DNA from: Parablautia sp. Marseille-Q6255
GTDB lineage: Bacteria > Bacillota > Clostridia > Lachnospirales > Lachnospiraceae
Length of the DNA: 64,000 bases
NCBI RefSeq assembly: GCF_951230155.1
Contig: NZ_CATNVD010000020.1
Coordinates: 1 to 64,000 of the forward strand
Reading direction: 5' to 3'
Both the position numbers and the translations under genes were made by a program. Positions 54,498-63,025 of this stretch are shown piece by piece. Each line of letters starts with the position of its first letter. Position 1 is the stretch's first letter. Below the pieces are notes generated by a model. That model was not told the DNA's origin. It did not search any database and saw only the letters and a program-made list of their open reading frames with translations.

Positions 54498-55496
54498 ATG
54501 AAAAAGAAAATGATGAGTATGGTACTTTGCGCGGCAACCGTAGGAAGCCTGATGGCAGGAAGCGTTGTGGCAAACGCAGAAGAGGATAAGCTCGTAGTTT
54601 ACGGTATCTACAAAGCCGGTGATCAGACATGGTTTATTGATGAGGGAGCAGCAGCCCAGAAGGCAGTAGAGGAAGCAGGCGGAGAGTTCATTTTTGTAGA
54701 TGCAAAGATGAACCCGGAGGAGTACTTAAAAGCAATTGACAATGCGATCGCAAATAAGGCGTCCGGTATTGTTACCTGTATCCCGGATCAGACAATGTCC
54801 CAGGCAGCTGTAGATAAGGCTACAGAGGCAGGTATCCCGATCGTTGCAGCAGATGATGCACTGCAGGATGCAGAGGGCAACAAGCTGGCTCCGTGGGTAG
54901 GCATTAACGCTTACGTGATCGGTGAAGCAAACGGCGAGTGGCTTGCAAATTATGCGATCGACAATGAGCTGGTAGGAAAAGAGGACGTAGGACTTCTTCT
55001 GATGACGATGGATACCGTATCCAGCTGTGTACCGCGTGCAGAGGGCGAGCTGGCAAAATTCACAGAGCTTTGCCCGGACTTCCCGGAGAGCAATATCTTC
55101 AAGGCTGACTACGATGGAACGACAGACAAGGGAAATACAGCGGCAGCAGCAGTCATTACAGCAAATCCGCAGATCAAGACATGGCTGGTAACAGGAGCAA
55201 ACGAAGAGGGCTGTATCGGTGCGGCACGTGCGCTTGAGAGTGCAGGACTTGACGCAGATGCGTGTGTAGTAGGTCTTGGCGCATACATGGCAAAGGATGA
55301 GTGGAACAACAAGGGTGCGGATGGCACATGTGTAAAGGCATCTGCATACTTCTCCGCTGATCAGGTCGGCGCAGGTTCTGTAGAGGTTCTTCTTGACATG
55401 ATCAACGGTGAGGAGCCGGCAATGGAGACGGCTGTAGACGCAGTAGTTGTTACTCCGGAAGACTATAAGGAAGTAATGGGAAGCTACGCAGAATAA
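54498..55496 (+). CDS. Periplasmic-type sugar-binding protein (AraF/XylF-like)
   Basis: A 332-residue exported protein with a signal peptide ending VVANA before EEDK. The mature part has the type I periplasmic-binding fold: LVVYGIYKAGDQTWFIDEG, DAKMNPEEYLKAIDNAIA, GIVTCIPDQ, GIPIVAADD and WLVTGANEEGCIGAARALE. The closest recall is to arabinose-binding proteins, but the sugar is not certain. There is no lipobox cysteine at the cleavage site, unusual for a Gram-positive binding protein. A strong RBS (AAGGAGGA) suggests high expression. Confidence 0.87.
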   Translation: MKKKMMSMVLCAATVGSLMAGSVVANAEEDKLVVYGIYKAGDQTWFIDEGAAAQKAVEEAGGEFIFVDAKMNPEEYLKAIDNAIANKASGIVTCIPDQTMSQAAVDKATEAGIPIVAADDALQDAEGNKLAPWVGINAYVIGEANGEWLANYAIDNELVGKEDVGLLLMTMDTVSSCVPRAEGELAKFTELCPDFPESNIFKADYDGTTDKGNTAAAAVITANPQIKTWLVTGANEEGCIGAARALESAGLDADACVVGLGAYMAKDEWNNKGADGTCVKASAYFSADQVGAGSVEVLLDMINGEEPAMETAVDAVVVTPEDYKEVMGSYAE

Positions 55497-55546
55497 GAAA
55501 CAGTACAGGATGGATATTTCAGTCAGATATCCTGATATAAGATGAG

Positions 55547-55619
55547 CAGGGCTGCCTCAGATGCAGATTCCGGTAAGTGATACGCACAAGGATCACCGGA
55601 ACCATCTGAGGCAGCCCTG
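55547..55619. terminator. Large bidirectional hairpin between the binding protein and araC-like genes
   Basis: CAGGGCTGCCTCAGATG (55547-55563) pairs perfectly with 55603-55619. Inner arms TTCCGGT-AGTGAT and ATCACCGGAA extend the fold. It separates two convergent genes. Confidence 0.8.
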
Positions 55620-55641
55620 TCTGTTTGCAGATAAGAACACG

Positions 55642-56502
55642 TTATTCTATGGCAGCGTGGGCGCGGTATTCGCTGGGAGTCGTGTTTTCCCACTTTTTAA
55701 AGGTGGAGCAGAAGCTGCTTTCGCTGTTAAATCCGCAGGCAAAGGCGATCTCCTTGATCGACATGCCCGGCGTCTTTAACAGATATTTGGCTGAGTTTAA
55801 CCGTGTGGCGATCAGATACTGATGCGGAGTAAAACCAGTCTCAGCAGTGAATACGCGTGTGAAATAGTAGGGACTCAGATTAGAGTTCTGCGCAAGTGTT
55901 TCCAGAGAGACGGGTTCGCTGAAATGCTCATTGATATACGCAAGAGAGCTTTCGATCACCGATGAGCGGGAGGTGCTGGCATCTGCATCGGAACGCCCAT
56001 TCAGCAGCTCTGTCAGTATCTGGGTGATATAGGCAGATACGGACGCTTCGCGGATCGGCGCGGACTCCCGGAAAAGCCGGAGGATCTTGCGCATATTGTG
56101 AGCGACCGGATAGGAGTTGGGCAGGGTGAGTACATTTCCGCGGCTTGCGGTGATAATCTCATAGTAGCTGCGCGCGAGCGGACCGTCAAAGTGCAGCCAT
56201 GCGACCTCAAGGGTCGTATCGGACTCCATATTGCCGTACTCATGCGGCTCATAGCAGTCCATCAGGACGATCTGATCTTTGGAAGCTGTAAAAGGTCTTC
56301 CCTGACAGGCGCCGGTGCAGGTGCCGTCTAAGATGTGCATCAGCAGAAAATTATCGTAATGGTTCCTGCGGCGAAGATAGCCTGGCTCGTAGAAAAAGTG
56401 CCCGGTCGCTACCGGATAGAGATACAGTCTGGCAGCGATGGCGCTGGGAAAATATAAATAATAATCAGAAGCCCTGGTAATCCCTTTTTCTTTGGAATAC
56501 AT
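55642..56502 (-). CDS. AraC-family transcriptional regulator
   Basis: A 286-residue regulator. The N-terminal cupin-like sensing domain (YPVATGHFFYEPGYLRRR, NFLLMHILDGTC) is followed by two helix-turn-helix motifs: VSLETLAQNSNLSPYYFTRVFTAETGF and MSIKEIAFACGFNSESSFCSTFKKW, ending TPSEYRA. It lies between the sugar importer and the DUF5107-type gene and is divergent from the latter, so it probably activates both in response to a sugar. GGAGG precedes ATG 56502. Confidence 0.9.
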   Translation of the reverse strand: MYSKEKGITRASDYYLYFPSAIAARLYLYPVATGHFFYEPGYLRRRNHYDNFLLMHILDGTCTGACQGRPFTASKDQIVLMDCYEPHEYGNMESDTTLEVAWLHFDGPLARSYYEIITASRGNVLTLPNSYPVAHNMRKILRLFRESAPIREASVSAYITQILTELLNGRSDADASTSRSSVIESSLAYINEHFSEPVSLETLAQNSNLSPYYFTRVFTAETGFTPHQYLIATRLNSAKYLLKTPGMSIKEIAFACGFNSESSFCSTFKKWENTTPSEYRAHAAIE

Positions 56503-56686
56503 AGAGAGAAATCCTCCTTTTTGATCGTGGTGTCATTTTCATATAAGCCGGTAAATCTGTCTGCTCTGGAGGCTTTTGCTGTGTGGGATATTGTAGCTGT
56601 TCCAGAGGGAAAAAGCAAGAGAAAAGAGAGCAATTTATTTGAAATTATAAGCAAATTTGAGCAATGAAAAAAGGAAATCATTCAGC

Positions 56687-56692
56687 TATAAT
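56687..56692 (+). promoter_or_regulatory. -10 box before the DUF5107-type gene
   Basis: TATAAT preceded by AGC; no usable -35 box at 16-18 bp. This fits activation by the divergent AraC-type regulator. The 150-bp space holds no gene. Confidence 0.45.
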
Positions 56693-56749
56693 AAGAATAT
56701 CAGAAAAAAGATGAAAAGCAAAAACTATAAAGAGGTACAGGAGGTAATC

Positions 56750-59700
56750 ATGGAAGAGGTAAGAATCTGGGAAGAGCAGGTTGTCATTCCTACATATGAG
56801 ATCGGTGATGCGGATAAGAATCCGATGTTCCTTGAAAAACGCGTGTATCAGGGGAGCTGCGGCAAGGTTTATCCATATCCGACGACCGAAAAGATCAGTC
56901 CGGTAAAGACGGACAAAACGTATCAGGCAGTTTATCTGGAAAATCAGTACATAAGGGTGATGGTGCTTCCGGAGCTCGGAGGACGTATCCAGAGAGCGTA
57001 TGATAAGACGAATGATTATGATTTTGTATACTATAATCATGTGATCAAGCCGGCTCTTGTGGGACTGGCAGGGCCGTGGATCTCAGGCGGGATTGAGTTT
57101 AACTGGCCGCAGCATCACAGACCGACTACATATATGCCGGTTGACCATGTGATACAGGAAAATGCAGACGGAAGCAAGACGCTGTTTGTCAATGATGTGG
57201 ACCAGATGTACGGCACCAAGGGGATCGCAGGCTTCACGCTCTACCCGGATAAGGCATACATCGAAATCCGCGGACAGCTTTACAACCGCACGGCAACACC
57301 GCAGACCTTCCTCTGGTGGGCAAACCCGGCAGTTGCCGTAAACGACAATACACAGTCGATCTTCCCGCCGGATGTTCACTCTGTGATGGATCACGGCAAG
57401 AGAGACGTCTCCCGTTTTCCGATCGCGACAGGCGTATATTACAAGCACGATTACAGCGAGGGCGTGGATATTTCGAGATACAAAAACATCCCGGTACCGA
57501 CCTCCTATATGGCAGAGAAGTCGGAGTATGATTTTGTGGGCGGCTACGACTATGGCAAAAAGGCAGGTATCCTGCACGTAGCAGATCATCATATTTCTCC
57601 GGGGAAAAAGCAGTGGACGTGGGGCTGCGGCGAGTTCGGACAGGCGTGGGACCGCAACCTGACGGATGAGGATGGTCCGTATATTGAGCTGATGACGGGC
57701 GTTTATACGGATAACCAGCCGGATTTCACGTGGCTGAAGCCGTTTGAGGAGAAGACATTTAAACAGTATTTTATGCCGTATAAGGAAGTCGGCGCAGTAA
57801 AGAATGCAAGCATTCACGCAGTGATGAATATGGAGGTCCGCGATGGCGGGATCTATGTCTGTGTGTACGGCACGGAAAGATACGAGGATGCGGTGATCGT
57901 AGTGAAGAACTGCGGCGAGGAGATCTTCCGCAGGCAGACCGTGCTCTCTCCGAATGATATTTTCGAGGAAACGATCCCGGCGTCTGTCAAAAAAGACAGT
58001 GATGTAAAGGTGCAGGTATTTTCGGGAGAAAAATTGCTTGTGGAGTATCAGCCAAAGGACGAGGGGATACCGGAGCTTGCGAAGCCGGCAGAACCGGCAA
58101 AAGATCCGCAGGAAATCATGACAAATGAGGAGCTGTTTTTGACGGGGCTTCATATTGAACAGTACCGTCATGCGACCTATCTTCCGGATCCCTATTATCT
58201 GGAAGGCTTAAAGCGCGATCCGGGCGATATCCGTATCAATAATGCGTACGGTTCTCTTCTGATGAGAAGAGGCTGCTTTGCCGAGGCTGAGAAGTATTTC
58301 CGCAAAGCGCTGGAGCGTCTGACCTGGAAGAACCCGAACCCGTATGACAGCGAGCCATACTATAATCTGGGCCTTGTACTGTTTTACCAGGGCAGCTATG
58401 ACGATGCGTTCGATGCTTTCTACAAGGCAACGTGGAGCAATGAACAGCAGGAAATGTCGTTTTACTATCTGGCATGTATCGCAGCGCGCAGAGGGGACTT
58501 TGAAGAAGCGCTTGCCTTTGTTGACAAGGGACTTGTCAAGAATGCGCATAATATCAAGGCACGCGGCCTCAGGGCAGTGATCCTGCGCAGGCTTGGTCAG
58601 GAGGAGCGCGCACAGGAGTGGATCAAAGAAAACCTTGGCATAGACCCGTTTGACTATGTCTCCATGTTTGAGTCGTATCAGCTTTCTGGCGATGAAACGG
58701 TTCTGGCAAGGATGAACGGCCTGATGAGGGATTTCCATGAGAATTATCTGATGTGCGCGCGCGACTATGCAGAGGCAGGATTCTACAAAGAAGCGGTAGA
58801 GCTTCTGGAGCAGTGTACACAGGAAAAGCCGATGCTCTATTATTACCGCGGCTTTTACAAGCGCTGCATCGGCGAGGATGGCCTGGCAGATTATGCAAAG
58901 GCAGAGGCAGCTTCTCCGCTGTACTGCTTCCCGAATAAGCTGGAGGATATCTGCGTACTGGAAGACGCGATCCGGGCAGGAGAGACTTGTGCAAAGGCGA
59001 ACTATTATCTGGGCTGTCTGTTTTATGATAAGCTGCAGTTTACACATGCGCTCGATCTGTGGGAGGCGTCTGAGGCTTCGGATGGTGAGTATCCGACCTT
59101 ACTTCGAAACCTTGCGCTTGCCTACTATAATAAATGCGGTGAGCCGGAGAAGGCGCGCGAAAAGCTGGAAAAAGCATTTGCGCTTGATCCGACCGACGCA
59201 CGCGTATTTCTCGAGCTCGACCAGCTTTATAAAAAGCTGAACTGTCCGTTTGAAGAACGGATTGTGAAGTATGAAGCGCACCTGGAGCTGACGAGAGAGC
59301 GGGATGATGTGATGATAGAGTATATCACAGTGCTGAATTCTCTTGGCAGGCATCAGGAGGCGTATGACACGATCATGTCCCACACCTTCCGTCCGTGGGA
59401 AGGCGCAGAGGGGAAGGTGATAACACAGTATAAAGCGGCGCTTGTCGAAATGGCAAAAGAAAAGCTTGGCGCACAGGACTATGAGGGAGCCAGGGAGCTG
59501 CTGGAGCGCGCGCTTGTCTATCCGGTAAATCTCGGCGAAGGCCGTCTGGAAGGGACGAAGGACAATAACATTTATTATTATCTGGGCTGTGTCAAAGAAG
59601 CACTGGGAGATGACGCGGGGGCAAAGGAATGCTTCCATCTCGCTTCCCTTGGCCAGGACGAGCCGGCAGGCATGATGTATTATTACGATCAGCCGGCAGA

Positions 59701-60037
59701 TATGATCCTTTATAAGGGGCTTGCCGCTCAGAAGCTGGGTGATCAAAGAGCCGCAAACGCATGCTTCTACAAGCTGATTGATTACGGTGAGAAGCATATC
59801 CGCGACCATATGCGCATCGACTATTTTGCGGTATCTCTCCCGGATTTCCTGATCTTCGAGGAGGACCTGAACCTGAAAAATGAGGCGCACTGCTATTATC
59901 TGATGGGACTTGGCAGACTGGGACTCGGTGAAAAGGAAGAGGCGGCAAAGCAGTTTGCACAGGTATTAAAACGGGATAAGAGCCATCAGAACGGGATCTT
60001 CTATGCGCGGATGGCGCGTGGAACAGAGCATGCGTAA
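56750..60037 (+). CDS. DUF5107-type protein with TPR repeats
   Basis: A 1,095-residue protein with no signal peptide. Residues 1 to about 330 match, from memory of the family, the DUF5107 domain, a beta-rich fold related to sugar-mutarotase-like domains: VIPTYEIGDADKNPMF, LPELGGRIQRAYDKTNDYDF, GGIEFNWPQHHRPTTYMPVD and EFGQAWDRNL. From about 480 onward run TPR-like helical repeats (RRGCFAEAEKYFRKAL, YNLGLVLFYQGSYDDAFDAF, NYYLGCLFYDKLQFTHAL). Its place next to a sugar importer and an AraC gene suggests a part in carbohydrate metabolism, possibly as an intracellular glycan or sugar processing factor. ATG 56750 with GGAGG is chosen over 56657. Confidence 0.75.
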   Translation: MEEVRIWEEQVVIPTYEIGDADKNPMFLEKRVYQGSCGKVYPYPTTEKISPVKTDKTYQAVYLENQYIRVMVLPELGGRIQRAYDKTNDYDFVYYNHVIKPALVGLAGPWISGGIEFNWPQHHRPTTYMPVDHVIQENADGSKTLFVNDVDQMYGTKGIAGFTLYPDKAYIEIRGQLYNRTATPQTFLWWANPAVAVNDNTQSIFPPDVHSVMDHGKRDVSRFPIATGVYYKHDYSEGVDISRYKNIPVPTSYMAEKSEYDFVGGYDYGKKAGILHVADHHISPGKKQWTWGCGEFGQAWDRNLTDEDGPYIELMTGVYTDNQPDFTWLKPFEEKTFKQYFMPYKEVGAVKNASIHAVMNMEVRDGGIYVCVYGTERYEDAVIVVKNCGEEIFRRQTVLSPNDIFEETIPASVKKDSDVKVQVFSGEKLLVEYQPKDEGIPELAKPAEPAKDPQEIMTNEELFLTGLHIEQYRHATYLPDPYYLEGLKRDPGDIRINNAYGSLLMRRGCFAEAEKYFRKALERLTWKNPNPYDSEPYYNLGLVLFYQGSYDDAFDAFYKATWSNEQQEMSFYYLACIAARRGDFEEALAFVDKGLVKNAHNIKARGLRAVILRRLGQEERAQEWIKENLGIDPFDYVSMFESYQLSGDETVLARMNGLMRDFHENYLMCARDYAEAGFYKEAVELLEQCTQEKPMLYYYRGFYKRCIGEDGLADYAKAEAASPLYCFPNKLEDICVLEDAIRAGETCAKANYYLGCLFYDKLQFTHALDLWEASEASDGEYPTLLRNLALAYYNKCGEPEKAREKLEKAFALDPTDARVFLELDQLYKKLNCPFEERIVKYEAHLELTRERDDVMIEYITVLNSLGRHQEAYDTIMSHTFRPWEGAEGKVITQYKAALVEMAKEKLGAQDYEGARELLERALVYPVNLGEGRLEGTKDNNIYYYLGCVKEALGDDAGAKECFHLASLGQDEPAGMMYYYDQPADMILYKGLAAQKLGDQRAANACFYKLIDYGEKHIRDHMRIDYFAVSLPDFLIFEEDLNLKNEAHCYYLMGLGRLGLGEKEEAAKQFAQVLKRDKSHQNGIFYARMARGTEHA

Positions 60038-60055
60038 AAAGACGAGGAGGAGCGT

Positions 60056-60469
60056 ATGAGAAGGATCGAGAGCATTACGCGGGAAGCGTTTGCCGCGTTT
60101 GGGAGTGTGATTGAATTTTCACCGGATTTTGAGGATGTGTATGAGATTGTTGAGACGGAGGAGGAAAAGCCGTGGATCCTGGCGGTGTTCCGGTATAAGA
60201 ACAAAACGATCCGAAGACTTGAGAATCATCCGACTTCTATGGAGACGTTTGAACCGCTTGCCGGGGTGACAGTGCTGCTCGTGGCGGAGCATGAGACGCC
60301 GGAGGAGTACCGGGCATTTGTGCTGGATAAGCCAGTCTGCCTGAAAAAGGGCGTATGGCACCAGGTGCTCTCTCTGACCCCGGAAGCATCAGTCAAGATT
60401 ACCGAGAATAAGGATGTGTATTCAGAGTTTTACGATCTTTCCCAGGAGGTCTGTGCGCAGATCGGATAG
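60056..60469 (+). CDS. Ureidoglycolate lyase-like (AllA family) cupin protein
   Basis: A 137-residue small beta-barrel protein. Motifs resembling AllA are ITREAFAAFGSVIEFSPD, RRLENHPTSMETFEPLAG, FVLDKPVCLKKGVWHQVL and a following acidic end. AllA releases glyoxylate from ureidoglycolate in allantoin breakdown, but no other allantoin gene is near, and the context is a sugar locus, so the substrate may differ. It starts 18 bp after the DUF5107-type gene and is likely co-transcribed. Directly after the stop, a 20-bp segment of its 3' end is repeated imperfectly. Confidence 0.7.
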   Translation: MRRIESITREAFAAFGSVIEFSPDFEDVYEIVETEEEKPWILAVFRYKNKTIRRLENHPTSMETFEPLAGVTVLLVAEHETPEEYRAFVLDKPVCLKKGVWHQVLSLTPEASVKITENKDVYSEFYDLSQEVCAQIG

Positions 60470-60555
60470 CGGGAGCACAGATTGGATAGCGAGAACCTTG
60501 ACAGGTACAGATCCTGCATAGAAAAAGGGGCTGTCGAGAAATAGATAGTTCTAAA

Positions 60556-60595
60556 TAGGGACAGATGTGACTCGCGCGAGTCACATCTGTCCCTA
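60556..60595. repeat. Perfect 40-bp palindrome without spacer
   Basis: Two 20-base arms meet at ACTCGC/GCGAGT with no loop; the arm reads TAGGGACAGATGTGACTCGC. It abuts the broken end of the reductase remnant on the right, and an AAAAAGGGGCTGTCGAGAAA segment lies 20-40 bp to the left. Such a structure could extrude as a cruciform or form a very stable RNA hairpin. Confidence 0.9.
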
Positions 60596-60596
60596 A

Positions 60597-60845
60597 AATC
60601 CCTTTTCCATTTTCTTCCCGCAGTCTTTTTATCAGTTCAACAGGATTTTCATTGACAAAATGGATTTTATCGGAAGATGTTTTTTGCTTGTGTGTTACAA
60701 CATAAGATGTAAAATCATCATAAACCCATTCGCCTGGTGAAAGTTCAGTGACAATCTGATGATATGTATTCCACCCCATTATCACAGTATCAATGTCTTT
60801 CACAAATTCAGAATATGCGTCAATGCTTGATTCATAAATTGGATT
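60597..60845 (-). pseudogene. Dihydrofolate reductase/RibD-like remnant, truncated at both ends
   Basis: About 83 codons remain on the minus strand, from NPIYESSIDAYSEFVKDID through TVIMGWNTYHQIVTEL and GEWVYDDFTSYVVTH to ELIKRLREENGKGI. These match the middle of DHFR-family proteins of about 175-180 residues. The 5' part is missing: the fragment follows directly after the GNAT stop codon (TAG at 60848-60846). The 3' part, which would begin with the nucleotide-binding Gly-Gly motif, is replaced exactly at the 40-bp palindrome. The remnant is certainly non-functional. Confidence 0.82.
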
Positions 60846-61298
60846 CTATCTATGGATGTACATTCTTGTCATATCAGGGTCATTATTCCCTTGAACCATA
60901 CACAAAAATTCCCAGCCGTATCTTTCATAAAAACTTGTATGGTCCGTAATCAAATAGATAGGAGTAATACCCTTTAACTTCATATCCTTCACGACAATAT
61001 CGAGTAATTTTCCCGCAATTCCCTGACAGCGATATTCCTTGTCTGTATATACTGCACATACATTCGGCGCAAGGTCTTTCCTGTTATGAAAATCATTTTC
61101 GATTACTCCAAGACCACCCACAATCCGTTCTTTATCTAAGCAAAGATACCAACCATACTCTGTTTCATGATTGAGATATGCTTCCATGCATTCAAGATAC
61201 GCTTCTTGTGGCACTTCCCATTTATCATGAAACCATGCTGCAGCAGCTTCTTTTAATTCTGGTTTTTGTCTTAAAGTAACATAGGTAAATTCTTTCAT
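60846..61298 (-). CDS. GNAT-family N-acetyltransferase
   Basis: A 150-residue acetyltransferase. It has YVTLRQKPELKEAAAAWFHDKW, then KERIVGGLGVIENDFH and the acetyl-CoA loop VYTDKEYRCQGIAGKLLDIVV, ending with YLITDHTSFYERYGWEFL. This pattern resembles acetyltransferases seen next to aminoglycoside-resistance-like genes, but the substrate is unknown. ATG 61298 has GGAGG five bases upstream; the TTG seven codons earlier is less likely. It is AT-rich and co-oriented with the next GNAT gene, so the pair may have been transferred together. Confidence 0.87.
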   Translation of the reverse strand: MKEFTYVTLRQKPELKEAAAAWFHDKWEVPQEAYLECMEAYLNHETEYGWYLCLDKERIVGGLGVIENDFHNRKDLAPNVCAVYTDKEYRCQGIAGKLLDIVVKDMKLKGITPIYLITDHTSFYERYGWEFLCMVQGNNDPDMTRMYIHR

Positions 61299-61324
61299 AT
61301 CTGCCTCCGCAACTTTCAAATTTG

Positions 61325-61741
61325 CTAAATTCTCTTAATAAGAAACAGTTCCATTGGCTGCTCATATCCTGGAATATCTATAACAAAACCACCACAATCT
61401 TTATATCCTAATTTTCTATAAAAATGCTGTGCTTCTTCATCAACCTGTGTAGAAGTCAGAAGCATACCATATCCTTGTGATTTCATGTCAGCTTCCCAAT
61501 GCTCCATAAGTTTTTTTCCATAACCTTTTCCTTGATAATTCCAATCAACAAACAACATTGTACAAAATGGCGTATTATCCCAAAAAAGATTATATCTCAG
61601 CAAGCCTGTCGGCTTATTATCATCTAATAAAACATATCCTCTTTTTTCTCTAACTTTACTGTCAAATTCCTGTTCTGGCAAATGCTTATCAAGACTATAC
61701 CAAAACTCTTTATCTTCTAATTGAACATATCTAATTTCCAG
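61325..61741 (-). CDS. GNAT-family N-acetyltransferase, probable CTG start
   Basis: A 138-residue acetyltransferase when begun at CTG 61741. The first in-frame ATG is at 61681, but the frame upstream reads EIRYVQLEDKEFWYSLDKHL, a normal GNAT N-terminus, and GAGG lies five bases before the CTG. The acetyl-CoA loop is FVDWNYQGKGYGKKLMEHWE and the end is AQHFYRKLGYKDCGGF. It is followed by the GNAT gene at 60846 and preceded by its own promoter. The substrate is unknown. Confidence 0.78.
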   Translation of the reverse strand: MEIRYVQLEDKEFWYSLDKHLPEQEFDSKVREKRGYVLLDDNKPTGLLRYNLFWDNTPFCTMLFVDWNYQGKGYGKKLMEHWEADMKSQGYGMLLTSTQVDEEAQHFYRKLGYKDCGGFVIDIPGYEQPMELFLIKRI

Positions 61742-61790
61742 GATTTCCTCGCCTCTTTAACTTCTAAATTTATTGTTCTCTTTATATCAA

Positions 61791-61820
61791 ATTATACCAT
61801 GCTGTTATAAGCATTGTCAT
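61791..61820 (-). promoter_or_regulatory. Promoter of the GNAT pair
   Basis: On the minus strand, ATGACA (61820-61815), 18 bp, TATAAT (61796-61791), 50 bp before the CTG start. Confidence 0.6.
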
Positions 61821-62118
61821 TTCTTTTCTTGCTTTTGATAATTGTAAAGTAAAGTTCTTGATAAGAGGAAACAGGATGGGTGGTGTCGGAGATGATTTTA
61901 CCGGCACCACTTTTAATTCCGAAAAATATAATTTATACTGCCATTAATACCAAAATGTGTAAGACGAAGACATCTGTGAATGATAAAATCAGCTTAAGAA
62001 TCAAAGGAAGAATGGCATACAGGACGGAAACGGACGGCAGTCTGGAAGAGATAGAAATAAATACCGAATTGTGATAAAATAGCTTTCATAAACACACAGA
62101 GCATATCCGGAGGATGAA
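61821..62118. other. Intergenic region before the araC-like gene
   Basis: An open frame of 64 codons (61880-62074) ends in an acidic stretch but has no ribosome site or family I recognise. A GATAAAAT box near 62068 may serve the AraC-type gene. No RNA gene is seen. Confidence 0.35.
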
Positions 62119-63003
62119 ATGAAAAGGCTGAAGGAAAGTATGATAAAGACTATTAAGAGCGATTCTTTTGAGATTCGTATGAGAAATGCCGGAGTATTTC
62201 GGTTTCCGGCCGCATATCGGTTTGAGACACATAATCACCGGGAGATCGAGATCAATTATATCAACAGTGGATCGTGCATCATGGGAATAGAAGGGGTGCT
62301 TGTTCCTCTCAAGCACGGTGACTGTATTGTTATTTATGCCGGCGTGCCTCATCAGTTTATTGTGGAGGACAAGGAGAACTGCAGGATTACGCAGCTTGAG
62401 TTTCGGGTAGAGCATTCGGAGGGATTGCAGGAAACGCTCAGGTTTTTCAGTGGAGCGGCGCCTTATTACAGGCTGTGCGGGTGTGAGGATGTTTGCGTTT
62501 ATATGGAGAACCTGTGCAGACTTTATCGTGCGGATAAGGATCCGGAATACAAGGAGCTTATGATGCAGCTGGGATTTTTTCAGCTTTTTCTGGAGCTTTC
62601 TGAGAAGATGCAGCGTTCTGCCCGAAGGGATATCAAAAAAGGAAAAGCAGGGCGTATTGATGGGATCATCCGCTACATCAATGAAAACTGGGATAAGGAG
62701 ATCAATATCGAAGCGCTTGCCCGGCAGTTTGAGGTCAGCTCGCGTTACATAAGGAAATGCTTCCGGCAGGAAACAGGGGTGAGCTGCCAGAAATATATTT
62801 GCACGCTGCGGATCAGTAAGGCAAAGGAGCTTTTATGGTTTACTGCAAAATCAGTGACGGAGATCGCACTTGAGACGGGGTTTGGGAGTTCTCAGTATTT
62901 CTGTCGGGTATTTCAGCAGTATACAGATATGTCGCCGATGGAGTACCGCAATCTCTGGCGCGGTCAGAAGGCGCAGGAATTATGTGTAGTAGATTTTCGC
63001 TGA
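62119..63003 (+). CDS. AraC-family transcriptional regulator
   Basis: A 294-residue regulator. The N-terminal cupin domain has NHREIEINYINSGSC and GDCIVIYAGVPHQF. The C-terminal pair of helix-turn-helix motifs is INIEALARQFEVSSRYIRKCFRQETG and SVTEIALETGFGSSQYFCRVFQQY, ending SPMEYRNLW. GGAGG lies six bases before ATG 62119. It is followed by a methyltransferase-type gene 22 bp later, which it probably controls. Confidence 0.9.
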   Translation: MKRLKESMIKTIKSDSFEIRMRNAGVFRFPAAYRFETHNHREIEINYINSGSCIMGIEGVLVPLKHGDCIVIYAGVPHQFIVEDKENCRITQLEFRVEHSEGLQETLRFFSGAAPYYRLCGCEDVCVYMENLCRLYRADKDPEYKELMMQLGFFQLFLELSEKMQRSARRDIKKGKAGRIDGIIRYINENWDKEINIEALARQFEVSSRYIRKCFRQETGVSCQKYICTLRISKAKELLWFTAKSVTEIALETGFGSSQYFCRVFQQYTDMSPMEYRNLWRGQKAQELCVVDFR

Positions 63004-63025
63004 CAGGTAAAAGGAGGAAGGTATT

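Noticed and set aside
61880-62074. 64-codon open frame before the araC-like gene
   Set aside because: It has no ribosome site, a GTG start inside unlikely context and no recognisable motif; it could be a remnant but is not supported.
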